In this document: positions 33,397 to 43,965 of the stretch, piece after piece | How the letters are laid out: each line of letters opens with the position of its first letter | Numbering within the stretch: the stretch's first letter is position 1 | Assembly: GCF_026870155.1 (NCBI RefSeq) | Contig: NZ_CP113975.1 | Location: forward strand, 744,001 to 808,000 | Direction: 5' to 3' | Source of the DNA: Flavobacterium marginilacus | GTDB taxonomy: Bacteria > Bacteroidota > Bacteroidia > Flavobacteriales > Flavobacteriaceae | Length of the DNA stretch: 64,000 bases | Notes under the pieces: model-generated | The model's database searches: none | What the model was told of the DNA's origin: nothing | What the model saw: only the letters and a program-made list of their open reading frames with translations | Translations under genes and position numbers: made by a program

Positions 33397-36300
33397 ATGT
33401 ATAAAATAGTTGTTTTTTTTGTGGTATTATCTTGGTCTATTGTATCACAAGCTCAAGTGAATCAGGAAGTTCAGGATACGATTAAAAAAGGATATGCTGT
33501 AGGCAAAATTCAAATTGCAAATCCAAAGACCATACTGGCAGCTTACACTTATGATCCCACAACTGATACGTATATTTACACCAATTCGGCTGAAGGGTTT
33601 AATATTAATTATCCAATTATTTTAACTCCTGCTGAGTATGAAGATATAATGTTGAAAGAGTCCATGAGCGATTATTTCAAGAAAAAAGTAGATGCTATAG
33701 ACGGAATAAAATCAGGTAGTCAAGCAACCAAAAAAGATTTATTGCCCAGATATTATATAAAATCAGGTCTTTTTCAATCCATTTTTGGAAGCAATACTAT
33801 TGATGTTAAACCCACAGGATCTGTAGAAATTGACTTGGGTTTATTATACACCAAACAAGATAACCCCTCATTTTCCCCGAGAAACAGAACTAATCTTTCT
33901 TTTGATTTTAGCCAAAGAATCAATTTGAGTTTAATGGGTAAAGTGGGTACGCGACTAAAAGTGAATGCTAATTTTGATACTCAATCTACATTTGCATTTC
34001 AAAATTTATTCAAATTAGAATATACTCCCGATGAAGACGATATTGTTAAGAAAATTGATGTTGGAAATGTAAGTATGCCATTAAACAGCACTTTAATTAC
34101 TGGTGCTCAAAATCTATTTGGTGTTAAAACAGAATTACAATTTGGCAAAACGACTGTAACGGGTGTATTCTCCCAACAAAAATCAGAAACCAAAAGTGTG
34201 GCGGCCGAAGGTGGTGGAGCCGTTCAGGAATTTAGTATCTATGCTCTAGATTATGACAGCAACAGACACTTCTTTTTATCCCAATATTTTAGAAATAAAT
34301 ATGATGCGTCGCTCAAAAATTATCCTTTAATAGACAGCAGAATACAAATCTCCAGAATAGAAGTCTGGGTCACCAACAAACAAAGCCGGGTAAGTACAAC
34401 TGCCAATAATTTAAGGAATATTATTGCTCTTCAGGATTTAGGGGAATCCCAATTAACAGGCCTTACAGATAGTCAGTTGGTTGTTTTAGATCCGTCAACA
34501 GGGATGTTTAATAATGCTGTCAATTCTCCATCTGACAACTCAAATAATGATTATGATCCTGCTCAGATAAAATCGGGAACTGGACTGCTTAATAGCAAAA
34601 TACGTGAAATAGCGACTTCCAATTCTGGATTTAATGTGACAGTAAGAGAAGGCCAAGACTATTCAAAACTAGAAAATGCAAGAAAATTGAGTGCAACTGA
34701 ATATACCTTAAATAAACAATTGGGTTATATTTCTCTGCAACAGAAACTTGCAAATGACGAAGTTCTGGCAGTAGCCTATCAATACACCATAGGCGATGAA
34801 GTGTATCAAGTTGGAGAATTCGCAAATGATGGTGTTGATGCAACTGTAGTAACTTCGGAAACCGTATCAACACAAAGTTTAGTTCTAAAAATGCTAAAAA
34901 GCAGTTTAGTCAATCTAAAAAATCCCGTTTGGAATTTGATGATGAAAAATATTTATCAAATTCCAAGTGCCTATCAAGTGAAGCAGGATGATTTTAAATT
35001 CAATATACTGTACTCTGATCCTTCTCCCTTAAATTATATTAGTCCGGTAACTTCCTTTCCATCAAATCCAGCTATCGAAAATAAAGTAGCCGAAACACCC
35101 TTGCTTAAAGTTTTTAATTTAGATCGTCTGAATTCTAATAATGACCCGCAAACTGGCGGAGATGGTTATTTTGATTTTGTATCAGGATTAACAATTGATG
35201 CACAAAATGGAAGAATAATTTTTACCACCAAAGAACCTTTTGGCGAACTCATTTTTAAAAAATTATCAAATACCACAGGTGAAGATTATAATGACACTTC
35301 TACATACAATGCCAACCAAAAAAAATATGTTTTTCGAAGCCTGTACAGCAATACTCAAACCACAGCATTATTAGATAGTGATAAGAACAAATATTTATTA
35401 AAAGGAAAATATAAATCAACAGGATCAGATGGTATTTCTGTAGGTTCTACCAATATCGCAAAAGGATCTGTTATTGTTACTGCCGAAGGAAGAACTCTAG
35501 TGGAAGGAATTGATTACAGTGTAGATTATCAATTGGGAAAAGTACATATATTAGACGCTTCTCTTCTGGCCTCCAACGCTGCTATTACGGTTACGTTAGA
35601 AAACAATTCAACTTTTGGACAGCAAACCAAAAGTTATATAGGATTAAATATAGATCATAAAATATCCGATAATTTTACCATTGGTGCAACTTATCTAAAA
35701 TACACCGAAAAACCCTTTACTCAAAAATCAAGTTATGGCCAAGAATCAGTCAATAATACTATTTTTGGATTCAATACCAATTTTTCCAGCGAAGTCCCAT
35801 TTTTGACCCGATTAGTCAATAAATTGCCTAATATAGATACCGATGTACCTTCGAATATTTCGGTAAAAGGAGAAGTTGCTTTTTTAAAGCCAAATACTTC
35901 AAAAGCAAGTGATTTTCAAGGGGAATCTACTATATATGTTGACGATTTTGAAAGTGCTGCTTCTGAAACTGATTTAAGCTCTCCTTCTTCATGGGGTTTA
36001 TCATCAACACCCGCAAATAATTCGGTAAGTACCTATGGTTTTAATGAAAGTGCAAACGATTTGAGTTATGGTTTCAAAAGAGCAAAATTATCTTGGTATA
36101 CAATTGATCCTATTTTTTTTACATCAAAACCTTCAGGCATTTCAAATGATGATATCTCCCTGAATTCCACCAGAAGAATTTATAAAGAAGAATTATATCC
36201 TAATACAAGTACTGCTGATGGACAAACACTAGTAGTCAGTACTTTTGATTTGAGTTATTATCCTTCCGAAAGAGGTTCTTATAATAATGATTCTGATTTT

Positions 36301-39300
36301 GCAACAACTCCAAGAGAAAATTTCGGAGGAATAATGCGATCATTAAGTTCAACAAATTTTGAGCAGGGAAACGTACAATACATCCAGTTTTGGGTTTTGG
36401 ATCCCTATGTAGGAAACAGCAAAACAACTCAGGAGAATTCCGGTAAAATTTATTTCAATTTAGGAGAAATTTCAGAAGACATTCTCAAAGATGGAAGAAA
36501 ACAATATGAAAACGGACTCGGTCCAGATCAAATACTAGTAAGCCCGCAAGGAATATGGGGCGACGTTCCTGCATCGCAATCCCTGACTTATGCCTTTGAT
36601 ACAGATTCAGGAAATCGAGCCAATCAGGATATTGGTTTAGATGGTTTAAAAAACAGTCAGGAAGCCACAGTATATACTAATTTTGCTTCCGAAACCGATC
36701 CAGCAGCAGATGATTACACCTATTATTTAAATACTTCGGGAAACGTTTTAGACCGATATAAAAAATACAATGGTACCGATGGGAATTCCGCCGTTAGCAC
36801 AGATGATGCCAATAGAGGATCTACAACCCTTCCGAATGTTGAAGATATCAATAGTGACAGCACTATGAATACCATTAATGCATATTACGAATACAGCATT
36901 GATATGAAACCTAATATGGAAATTGGCACCAATTATATAACCGATATAAGAAATACCCAAGTAACATTACCCAATGGCAATACAACCGAAGCCAGATGGA
37001 TCCAGTTTAAAATCCCTGTTTCTCAGCCTGAGAATACAATTGGAAGCATTTCTGATTTTACATCAATACGTTTTATGCGAATGTTTATGACTGGTTTTAG
37101 TGAGCCGATAACCGTTCGTTTTGGTTCTTTAGATTTAGAAAGAGGAGAATGGAGAACCTATACAAATTCGTTAGATTATGATGATACAAACGTAACAGAT
37201 GACAATACCAATCTTGATGTGTTAGCGATAAACATTGAAGAAAATGATGGGAAATGCCCCATTAATTACATACTACCACCAAGTGTAGAGAGACAGCAAT
37301 CTTATAGTGGCAACACCGTCATATATCAGGACGAACAATCTTTAGGTCTAAAAGTCTCAGGAAAAGGATTAGAACCCAATGATTCAAGAGCAGTTTATAA
37401 AAACATTAGTATTGATATGCGTCAATATAAAAAACTGAAAATGTTTTTACATGCCGAATCTTTAACAGATGAAATAGCCCTTGCAGACAATCAAATGGTT
37501 GGCTTTATTCGTTTGGGAAATGATTTTACAGAAAATTTTTATCAGATAGAAATTCCATTGAAAGTTACAAAACCATCTAAATGTGCTCCTTTAAGTGCCG
37601 AAGTGGTATGGCCAGATGAGAATCAAATAGACTTGTCCTTAGAATTATTGTCTAAATTAAAAATGCTGTACAAAAAAATAGATACAAGTGATTTACCTGC
37701 TGATGGCGTTTATTATCTAAGTGAAGATGATGAAAAGTTGGATTCCTCTCTCAAAGACAAAGTCAATAAATTAAGATTAGGTGTAAAAGGGAGTCCAAAT
37801 TTGGGATCAGTCCGGACTTTAATGGTTGGTATTAAAAGTAATGCTCTACATCAAGATATACAAGGAGAAGTTTGGTTTGATGAATTGCGATTGGCAGAAA
37901 TGGATAATTCAGGTGGTATGGCGACAGAGGTGAATATCGATACGAATTTGGCCGATTTTGCAACTGTATCAGCAACTGGAAAGATGAGTACTATGGGTTT
38001 TGGGTCTTTAGAACAAAGTTCAACAGAAAGAACTCAGGAAGATGTTGAACAATATAATCTAGTCACCAATGTCAATTTTGGAAAATTATTGCCCAACAAA
38101 TGGGGGGTTCATTTACCTTTTAATTATTCATCAGGTGAAGAATTTATCACACCAAAATACGATCCTGAAAATCCAGATATTACCCTTCAAACCATGTTGG
38201 ATGCTACCGAAAATGCACAAGAAAGGGCTAATATTAAAAACAGAGCAGTTGACTATAAAAAAAACACCAGTATCAACTTTATAGGTATTCGTAAAGAAAG
38301 GAGTCCAAACCAGAAAGTACATATTTATGATATAGAAAATTTTTCATTTTCTCAAACTTACAGTGAAACACTTCGTCATGATTATGAAAGAGAAAGTTAT
38401 ACAGATCAAAAGAGTGGTACTGCTTTAAATTATGACTTTAGCACTCAACCCAAAAATATTGAACCTTTTAAGAAAACTAAATTCATGCAAAAAAGTAGTT
38501 ATTGGAAACTATTAAGTGATTTTAATTTCAATTATTTACCTTCCAATATTACTTTTAATACCAATATTATAAGACATTACAATCGACAACAATACCGACA
38601 AGTTGATGTCGAAGGAATTGCTTTGGATCCATTGACCAGTAGGGATTTTGAATTCAATTATCAATATGGCTTTAATTTTAATTTGACCAAATCTTTAAAA
38701 TTAAATTATATGGCATCTTCTAGTAATATTGTAAAAAACTATCTAAACAATGACAATGAACCTATTGATATGTTTAAAATTTCTGAAAATTATTGGAATA
38801 TTGGAGACCCTAATAAACACACCCAACAGTTTGTTTTAAACTATGAAATTCCATTGTCTAAAATTCCTGCATTCAGTTTTGTAAAAGCTAATTTGTCGTA
38901 CACTGGAGATTATAATTGGCAACGATCCTCTGAAGCATTGTCTAAAATCGAAGTTGACGATAGTACCTATAATTTAGGAAACACGGTTCAAAATGCAAGT
39001 ACCACCAATTTGAATATGACTCTAAATATGGAATCCTTTTATAAATACATTGGTATCTCAAAAAGCTCTAACACAACTGTAGCAACCTCAAAAAAAACAG
39101 TTCCAAAGCCTGGAGAAAAGATGCTTAAAGCTAATGTATACAAAAAAAACAACCGTAATTTATTTTTAGAAAGTTTATATGGAGTATTAACCAGTATCAA
39201 AAATGTAAATCTAAGTTTTGCAGAGAATAAAGGAACTGTTTTGCCTGGTTATCTTCCAACAACCAACTTTTTTGGCTTTTCAAAACCTACTTTAGGTTTT

Positions 39301-40512
39301 GTATTTGGAAGTCAAAGCGATATTCGGGAAGAAGCTGCTAAAAAAGGATGGCTTACCAATTATGCTGATTTTAATCAAAATTACACCACTACAAACAATC
39401 AAGTATTTAAAGGTTCTGTCAATGTAGAACTAGCTCCTGATTTTAAAATTGATTTTTTAGCCAGTAGACTCTATTCCGAAAATTTCTCGGAGCAATATGA
39501 TGTGACCAATGGTCATTACAACTCCAGATCGCCTTATACTTCTGGCGCTTTTTCAATTTCTACAGTATTGATAAAAACAGCCTTTTTAACTAGTGATGAA
39601 AATGGTTCTGCTGCCTTCGATGATTTTAGAAATAATAGATTAACAATAGCTAACAGACTTGCCACCCGAAGAGGAATTAATTTAAATAATCCAAGTAATA
39701 TTGGGACCGATGGTTTTCCAATAGGATATGGCAGTTCAAACCAAGCTGTGTTATTATCTTCCTTTTTATCTGCTTATACAGGAAGTAATCCTGAAAACGT
39801 TTCGTTAGGAATTTTTAGAAGCTTTCCAATTCCAAACTGGTCTATTAAATACAATGGTTTAATGCGGTATAATTTTTTTAAAAAAACATTTAAACGCTTT
39901 TCACTACAGCATAATTACCAGGCATCCTATACTGTTAATGCTTTCAATTCCAATTATAATTACACAAAAAATTCAACGGGTGTAGATGAGAATGGAAACT
40001 ATTACAACCTTACCATAATGTCGAATGTAGCATTGATAGAACAATTTAACCCCCTTATAAAAGTAGATCTTGAATTGAAAAACTCCTTTAAATTATTAAC
40101 ACAAATCAATAAAGACAGAAGTTTGTCTATGAGTTTTGATAATAATTTATTGACCGAAGTACAAGGATTGGAATATGTTGTTGGTCTTGGATATCGAATA
40201 AAAGATGTTGTTTTTTCATCAAAACTGGCAGATAATCCAACGGGTATTATCAAAAGTGATATTAATATAAAAGCCGACTTGACATTGAGAGAAAATCAAA
40301 CCATTGTACGTTATTTGGATTATGACAATAATGAATTAGTTGGCGGTCAAAATATTTGGACTCTGAACGCCACCGCTGACTATTCCCTAAGCAAGAACTT
40401 AACCATTGTCATTTATTACAATCATTCTTTTTCTAAACCTGTTATTTCTACTTCGTACCCATTGACCAATATTACTTCAGGAATTACTTTGCGCTATACT
40501 TTTGGAAATTAA
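33397..40512 (+). CDS. sprA: SprA-type outer-membrane translocon protein (type IX secretion/gliding)
   Basis: At 2371 residues this is the size of SprA, the giant beta-barrel through which the type IX secretion system moves proteins across the outer membrane. A signal peptide ('VVFFVVLSWSIVSQAQ') is followed by SprA-like segments: 'KKDLLPRYYIKSGLFQSIFG', 'GSVEIDLGLLYTKQDNPSFS', 'LTLEN..STFGQQTKSYIGLN', 'STIYVDDFESAASETDLSSP', 'EVWFDELRLAEMDNSGG', and a C-terminal barrel ending 'SGITLRYTFGN'. The frame is intact throughout. It stands alone between a transposase relic and an efflux operon, rather than near ruvA or gcvH as I would expect for flavobacterial sprA. It could be a second, diverged copy or a relocated original. 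Confidence 0.85.
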   Translation: MYKIVVFFVVLSWSIVSQAQVNQEVQDTIKKGYAVGKIQIANPKTILAAYTYDPTTDTYIYTNSAEGFNINYPIILTPAEYEDIMLKESMSDYFKKKVDAIDGIKSGSQATKKDLLPRYYIKSGLFQSIFGSNTIDVKPTGSVEIDLGLLYTKQDNPSFSPRNRTNLSFDFSQRINLSLMGKVGTRLKVNANFDTQSTFAFQNLFKLEYTPDEDDIVKKIDVGNVSMPLNSTLITGAQNLFGVKTELQFGKTTVTGVFSQQKSETKSVAAEGGGAVQEFSIYALDYDSNRHFFLSQYFRNKYDASLKNYPLIDSRIQISRIEVWVTNKQSRVSTTANNLRNIIALQDLGESQLTGLTDSQLVVLDPSTGMFNNAVNSPSDNSNNDYDPAQIKSGTGLLNSKIREIATSNSGFNVTVREGQDYSKLENARKLSATEYTLNKQLGYISLQQKLANDEVLAVAYQYTIGDEVYQVGEFANDGVDATVVTSETVSTQSLVLKMLKSSLVNLKNPVWNLMMKNIYQIPSAYQVKQDDFKFNILYSDPSPLNYISPVTSFPSNPAIENKVAETPLLKVFNLDRLNSNNDPQTGGDGYFDFVSGLTIDAQNGRIIFTTKEPFGELIFKKLSNTTGEDYNDTSTYNANQKKYVFRSLYSNTQTTALLDSDKNKYLLKGKYKSTGSDGISVGSTNIAKGSVIVTAEGRTLVEGIDYSVDYQLGKVHILDASLLASNAAITVTLENNSTFGQQTKSYIGLNIDHKISDNFTIGATYLKYTEKPFTQKSSYGQESVNNTIFGFNTNFSSEVPFLTRLVNKLPNIDTDVPSNISVKGEVAFLKPNTSKASDFQGESTIYVDDFESAASETDLSSPSSWGLSSTPANNSVSTYGFNESANDLSYGFKRAKLSWYTIDPIFFTSKPSGISNDDISLNSTRRIYKEELYPNTSTADGQTLVVSTFDLSYYPSERGSYNNDSDFATTPRENFGGIMRSLSSTNFEQGNVQYIQFWVLDPYVGNSKTTQENSGKIYFNLGEISEDILKDGRKQYENGLGPDQILVSPQGIWGDVPASQSLTYAFDTDSGNRANQDIGLDGLKNSQEATVYTNFASETDPAADDYTYYLNTSGNVLDRYKKYNGTDGNSAVSTDDANRGSTTLPNVEDINSDSTMNTINAYYEYSIDMKPNMEIGTNYITDIRNTQVTLPNGNTTEARWIQFKIPVSQPENTIGSISDFTSIRFMRMFMTGFSEPITVRFGSLDLERGEWRTYTNSLDYDDTNVTDDNTNLDVLAINIEENDGKCPINYILPPSVERQQSYSGNTVIYQDEQSLGLKVSGKGLEPNDSRAVYKNISIDMRQYKKLKMFLHAESLTDEIALADNQMVGFIRLGNDFTENFYQIEIPLKVTKPSKCAPLSAEVVWPDENQIDLSLELLSKLKMLYKKIDTSDLPADGVYYLSEDDEKLDSSLKDKVNKLRLGVKGSPNLGSVRTLMVGIKSNALHQDIQGEVWFDELRLAEMDNSGGMATEVNIDTNLADFATVSATGKMSTMGFGSLEQSSTERTQEDVEQYNLVTNVNFGKLLPNKWGVHLPFNYSSGEEFITPKYDPENPDITLQTMLDATENAQERANIKNRAVDYKKNTSINFIGIRKERSPNQKVHIYDIENFSFSQTYSETLRHDYERESYTDQKSGTALNYDFSTQPKNIEPFKKTKFMQKSSYWKLLSDFNFNYLPSNITFNTNIIRHYNRQQYRQVDVEGIALDPLTSRDFEFNYQYGFNFNLTKSLKLNYMASSSNIVKNYLNNDNEPIDMFKISENYWNIGDPNKHTQQFVLNYEIPLSKIPAFSFVKANLSYTGDYNWQRSSEALSKIEVDDSTYNLGNTVQNASTTNLNMTLNMESFYKYIGISKSSNTTVATSKKTVPKPGEKMLKANVYKKNNRNLFLESLYGVLTSIKNVNLSFAENKGTVLPGYLPTTNFFGFSKPTLGFVFGSQSDIREEAAKKGWLTNYADFNQNYTTTNNQVFKGSVNVELAPDFKIDFLASRLYSENFSEQYDVTNGHYNSRSPYTSGAFSISTVLIKTAFLTSDENGSAAFDDFRNNRLTIANRLATRRGINLNNPSNIGTDGFPIGYGSSNQAVLLSSFLSAYTGSNPENVSLGIFRSFPIPNWSIKYNGLMRYNFFKKTFKRFSLQHNYQASYTVNAFNSNYNYTKNSTGVDENGNYYNLTIMSNVALIEQFNPLIKVDLELKNSFKLLTQINKDRSLSMSFDNNLLTEVQGLEYVVGLGYRIKDVVFSSKLADNPTGIIKSDINIKADLTLRENQTIVRYLDYDNNELVGGQNIWTLNATADYSLSKNLTIVIYYNHSFSKPVISTSYPLTNITSGITLRYTFGN

Positions 40513-40658
40513 ATTTTAAAACTGCACAAAGAAATCGGCAGTACTCAAAATTCCCATCGATAAAATCATCATCAGAGTAGATAAAATAAGACCAGACTTC
40601 TACTTCTTTTTTTTATCCTTCCCATTAATCATTCCTTTGACCTATAAAACTCAAAGAA

Positions 40659-41984
40659 ATGAAAAAAATAATCATAACAATACTCCTTACTTTTCAAGTT
40701 ATCCTTGCTTTCGCACAGGAACAGGAAAAAAACTCAAAAATATGGAGTCTCGAAGATTGCATTGCATACGCAATCAAAAATAACATTACGGTAAAACAGG
40801 CACAGCTTACGGAAAACAGCAGTGAAATCAATTACAAACAATCCAAATATGAACGTTTACCAAGTATCACTGCTAATGCTTCTCAAAGCATGAATAATGG
40901 AAGTAGTATTGACCCAATTACGAGTAGTTATGTGACTCAATTAGTACATTCAACAAGTGCTGGAGTTAATGCTTCGGTAACTTTGTTCAAAGGAAATTAC
41001 ATCAATAATACGATTAAACAGAACGAACTTTTAGTAAAACAAAATGAGTTTTTTGTTTCCGAGGCTAAAAACAATGTTCTTTTGAGTGTTGCTCAAGCGT
41101 ATTTACAAGCGCTTTATTATAAAGAAGGAATTGAGGTTTCCAAAAACATCATCGCTTCTTCAAAAGAACAATTGAACCAAATGAACACTAAATTAAAAGC
41201 AGGTTCTGTTGCAGGTATCGACGCAGCTAATTTAGAAACACAGCTTAAAAATGACGAAGTAACTTTGATAACGGTACAAAATAACTACCATCAACAGCTT
41301 ATCAACTTAAAGCAGTTACTAGAATTAAATCCAGAAGATTCCTTTGATATTGTTGCAACAAAATTGACTACTGAACAATTTGCAATTCCTGAATTGAAAA
41401 CAGTTTACAATTATGCTTCTACAAATCTTCCTGAAATTAAAAGTGCTACTATTCAAACCTCTATTAACGAATTAGAATTATCAAAAGCAAAATCAGGTTA
41501 TTTACCAACATTGAGTTTAAACGCAGGACTAAATTCAGGATATACTAATACACAGTCTTATAATTTCTTAAATCAATTTGATGGTAATTTTTATCAAAGT
41601 GTGGGACTATCGTTAAGCATTCCAATATTTAGTAAATATCAAAACAAAGCAAAAGTGGAGAATGCAAAAATTGAAATTGAAAGCTCTAAACTTTCTGTCC
41701 AATCCGCAAATAAGCAATTGTATTTGAAAATTGAAAGTGCCTGGCAAAATGCAATTTCAAGTCAAAGCCAAATGGAAGCCGCCATTGCACTGAAAAACTC
41801 ATCCAAATTAGCCTACGATATGTCCCTGAAAAAATCAGAGTTGGGAGCATTAAGTTCAACTGATTTATTGGTAAGTAAAAACACGTATCTCAATGCAGAA
41901 CAAACTTATTTACAAGCCAAATTATCGCTGGCACTGTATTACCAGTTACTTCAATTTTATCAAGGAAACCAAATTCAAATTTAA
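40659..41984 (+). CDS. TolC-family outer-membrane efflux protein
   Basis: The 441-residue protein has a signal peptide ('IITILLTFQVILAFAQ'). It is followed by 'WSLEDCIAYAIKNNITVKQAQL', the standard start of TolC-like proteins, and two long coiled-coil hairpin repeats. Residues 'VGLSLSIPIFSKYQNKAKVENAKIE' mark the second half. It forms the outer-membrane duct for the MacA/MacB-like pump encoded next; the adaptor gene starts 10 bases after its stop, so they are one operon. Confidence 0.93.
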   Translation: MKKIIITILLTFQVILAFAQEQEKNSKIWSLEDCIAYAIKNNITVKQAQLTENSSEINYKQSKYERLPSITANASQSMNNGSSIDPITSSYVTQLVHSTSAGVNASVTLFKGNYINNTIKQNELLVKQNEFFVSEAKNNVLLSVAQAYLQALYYKEGIEVSKNIIASSKEQLNQMNTKLKAGSVAGIDAANLETQLKNDEVTLITVQNNYHQQLINLKQLLELNPEDSFDIVATKLTTEQFAIPELKTVYNYASTNLPEIKSATIQTSINELELSKAKSGYLPTLSLNAGLNSGYTNTQSYNFLNQFDGNFYQSVGLSLSIPIFSKYQNKAKVENAKIEIESSKLSVQSANKQLYLKIESAWQNAISSQSQMEAAIALKNSSKLAYDMSLKKSELGALSSTDLLVSKNTYLNAEQTYLQAKLSLALYYQLLQFYQGNQIQI

Positions 41985-41994
41985 ATTAACAGTC

Positions 41995-43197
41995 ATGAAT
42001 AAAAAAACAAAAATAATCTTAGCATCCGCTTTTATAGCGATAGCCATTGGCACTTCAATCTTTGCTTTTACTAACAAAGAAGCAGTTATTCAAATAGAAA
42101 CTGTCCCAGTAAAAAAAGGAAATATAAGTAATGTAATCACTGCTACAGGAACCATCGAGGCAACCAAGCAAGTTGAAGTTGGAACACAAGTTTCCGGAGT
42201 GGTACAAAAAATTTATGTAGATTATAATTCTACGGTAAAAGCAGGTCAGCTTATTGCAGAACTGGATAAAGAAAATCTGCAGGAAGTATTGCAACAGGCA
42301 AAATCGGCTTATAATGTGGCATTGCTGGATCAAAATTACAAGCAAGTTATTTTCGACAGACAAAATTCACTCTTCAAAGCAAATGTCATCAGCAAAGCCG
42401 ATTATCAGGAAGCGCTTTATAACTTAAACACTGCCAAAGGAACTGTTCAACAACAAGGTTCAAATTTGCGAAAAGCACAAACCAATTTGGGTTATGCCAA
42501 TATTTATTCCCCAATTGATGGTGTTGTACTTTCCAAAGATGTGGATGAGGGACAAACCGTTGCCGCAAGTTACAGCACTCCTACTCTTTTTACTATCGCA
42601 AAAGATTTGAAACAAATGCAGGTAGAAGCCAATGTTGATGAAGCCGATATCGGGAGCGTAAGAGAAGGCCAAAGAGTAACTTTCATGGTAGATGCTTTTC
42701 CAGATGAGGAGTTTGTAGGTTACGTAACTCAGGTTCGTTTGAATTCGACAACAACATCAAACGTGGTAACCTATACTGTAATCATAAAAGCCAATAATCC
42801 TGATGAAAAATTAAAACCTGGACTTACAGCTACAGTTTCAATTTATACCATGGAATTAAAAAACATCTTAACGCTGGAAGCAAAAGCATTTGTTTTTGAA
42901 CCTGATATGGCTTTAGTAACTGAATATAATGCGAATAAAACCACAACTGGACAAGTATCGTTTGAAGTACCTTCTAAAGATAAAAACACCAAATTTATTT
43001 GGATAAAAGACAACAATGGAATTCATCAGCAAAAAGTTATCGTAGGAAAGAACGATGGAATTAATTACGAAATAATAAGTGGTTTAACGAAAGGAAATCA
43101 AGTGGTAACTGTCCTGAAAAAAGAACAAGAAGGCACAACTGGTTCTGCTGGTAATTCTTCCAGCCCGTTCATGCCAAAACCTCCAGGAAAAAAATAA
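41995..43197 (+). CDS. MacA/HlyD-type periplasmic adaptor protein
   Basis: The protein has 400 residues from the ATG at 41995; the longer open frame starts inside tolC and is rejected. One N-terminal membrane anchor ('IILASAFIAIAIGTSIFAF') is followed by the lipoyl/barrel-sandwich halves ('GTIEATKQVEVGTQVSGVVQKIYVDYNSTVKAGQLIAELD' and 'ANIYSPIDGVVLSKDVDEGQTVA'), a coiled coil between them, and a beta-barrel. The C-terminus is Ser/Pro/Gly-rich. It links the MacB-like transporter to TolC. Confidence 0.92.
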   Translation: MNKKTKIILASAFIAIAIGTSIFAFTNKEAVIQIETVPVKKGNISNVITATGTIEATKQVEVGTQVSGVVQKIYVDYNSTVKAGQLIAELDKENLQEVLQQAKSAYNVALLDQNYKQVIFDRQNSLFKANVISKADYQEALYNLNTAKGTVQQQGSNLRKAQTNLGYANIYSPIDGVVLSKDVDEGQTVAASYSTPTLFTIAKDLKQMQVEANVDEADIGSVREGQRVTFMVDAFPDEEFVGYVTQVRLNSTTTSNVVTYTVIIKANNPDEKLKPGLTATVSIYTMELKNILTLEAKAFVFEPDMALVTEYNANKTTTGQVSFEVPSKDKNTKFIWIKDNNGIHQQKVIVGKNDGINYEIISGLTKGNQVVTVLKKEQEGTTGSAGNSSSPFMPKPPGKK

Positions 43198-43200
43198 GCA

Positions 43201-43944
43201 ATGAAAAATTCAATTATAAAAATTCAGGATTTAAAGCGAGAATTTAAAATGGGCGACGAAATAGTCCGCGCCATTAAAGGAATTTCGTTTTCAATAGAAG
43301 AAGGAGAATTTGTGACTATCATGGGTTCTTCAGGTTCGGGCAAATCAACTTTACTCAATATTTTGGGGTGTCTTGATCAGCCTTCATCAGGCCTTTATGA
43401 AATTGATAATACTCCTGTTCGAAATCTGGACAAAGATCAATTGGCTAAAATCAGAAACGAAAAAATCGGTTTTATTTTCCAGTCTTACAATCTTTTGCCG
43501 AGAACAACAGCCATTGAAAATGCAGAACTGCCTTTGCTTTACAACAGAAAAATTCAAACAGAAGAAAGACGTGAAAAAGCGATAGCTTCCCTGAATCTTG
43601 TGGGATTGTCGGGGCGTTTACATCATACTCCAAACCAGCTTTCGGGTGGGCAGCAACAACGTGTCGCCATAGCAAGATCATTAGTCAACAACCCCGTAGT
43701 GATTCTTGCCGATGAAGCCACAGGAAATTTGGATACTAGAACATCTTATGAAATTATGGTCCTTTTCCAGAAATTAAATGCTGAAGGAAAAACGATTGTT
43801 TTTGTAACCCATGAACCTGATATTGCTATGTTTAGCGGAAGAACAATTGTTCTGAAAGACGGAAACATTATCAAAGATTACAAAAATGAAAACATTATGA
43901 ATGCAGCCGAAGCATTGAAAAACATGGGGAATGACAACGATTAA
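43201..43944 (+). CDS. MacB-type ABC transporter ATP-binding protein
   Basis: The protein has 247 residues with all ABC motifs: Walker A 'GSSGSGKST' (42-50), Q-loop '[10 protein letters not shown]', signature '[15 protein letters not shown]', Walker B 'VVILADEAT' and the switch His in 'IVFVTHEPD'. It belongs to the MacB/LolD group that pairs with FtsX-like permeases. It starts three bases after the adaptor stop. Export of an antibiotic, peptide or lipid is typical; the substrate here is unknown. Confidence 0.95.
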   Translation: MKNSIIKIQDLKREFKMGDEIVRAIKGISFSIEEGEFVTIMGSSGSGKSTLLNILGCLDQPSSGLYEIDNTPVRNLDKDQLAKIRNEKIGFIFQSYNLLPRTTAIENAELPLLYNRKIQTEERREKAIASLNLVGLSGRLHHTPNQLSGGQQQRVAIARSLVNNPVVILADEATGNLDTRTSYEIMVLFQKLNAEGKTIVFVTHEPDIAMFSGRTIVLKDGNIIKDYKNENIMNAAEALKNMGNDND

Positions 43945-43965
43945 CCGCATTAAAAAACATCAATT

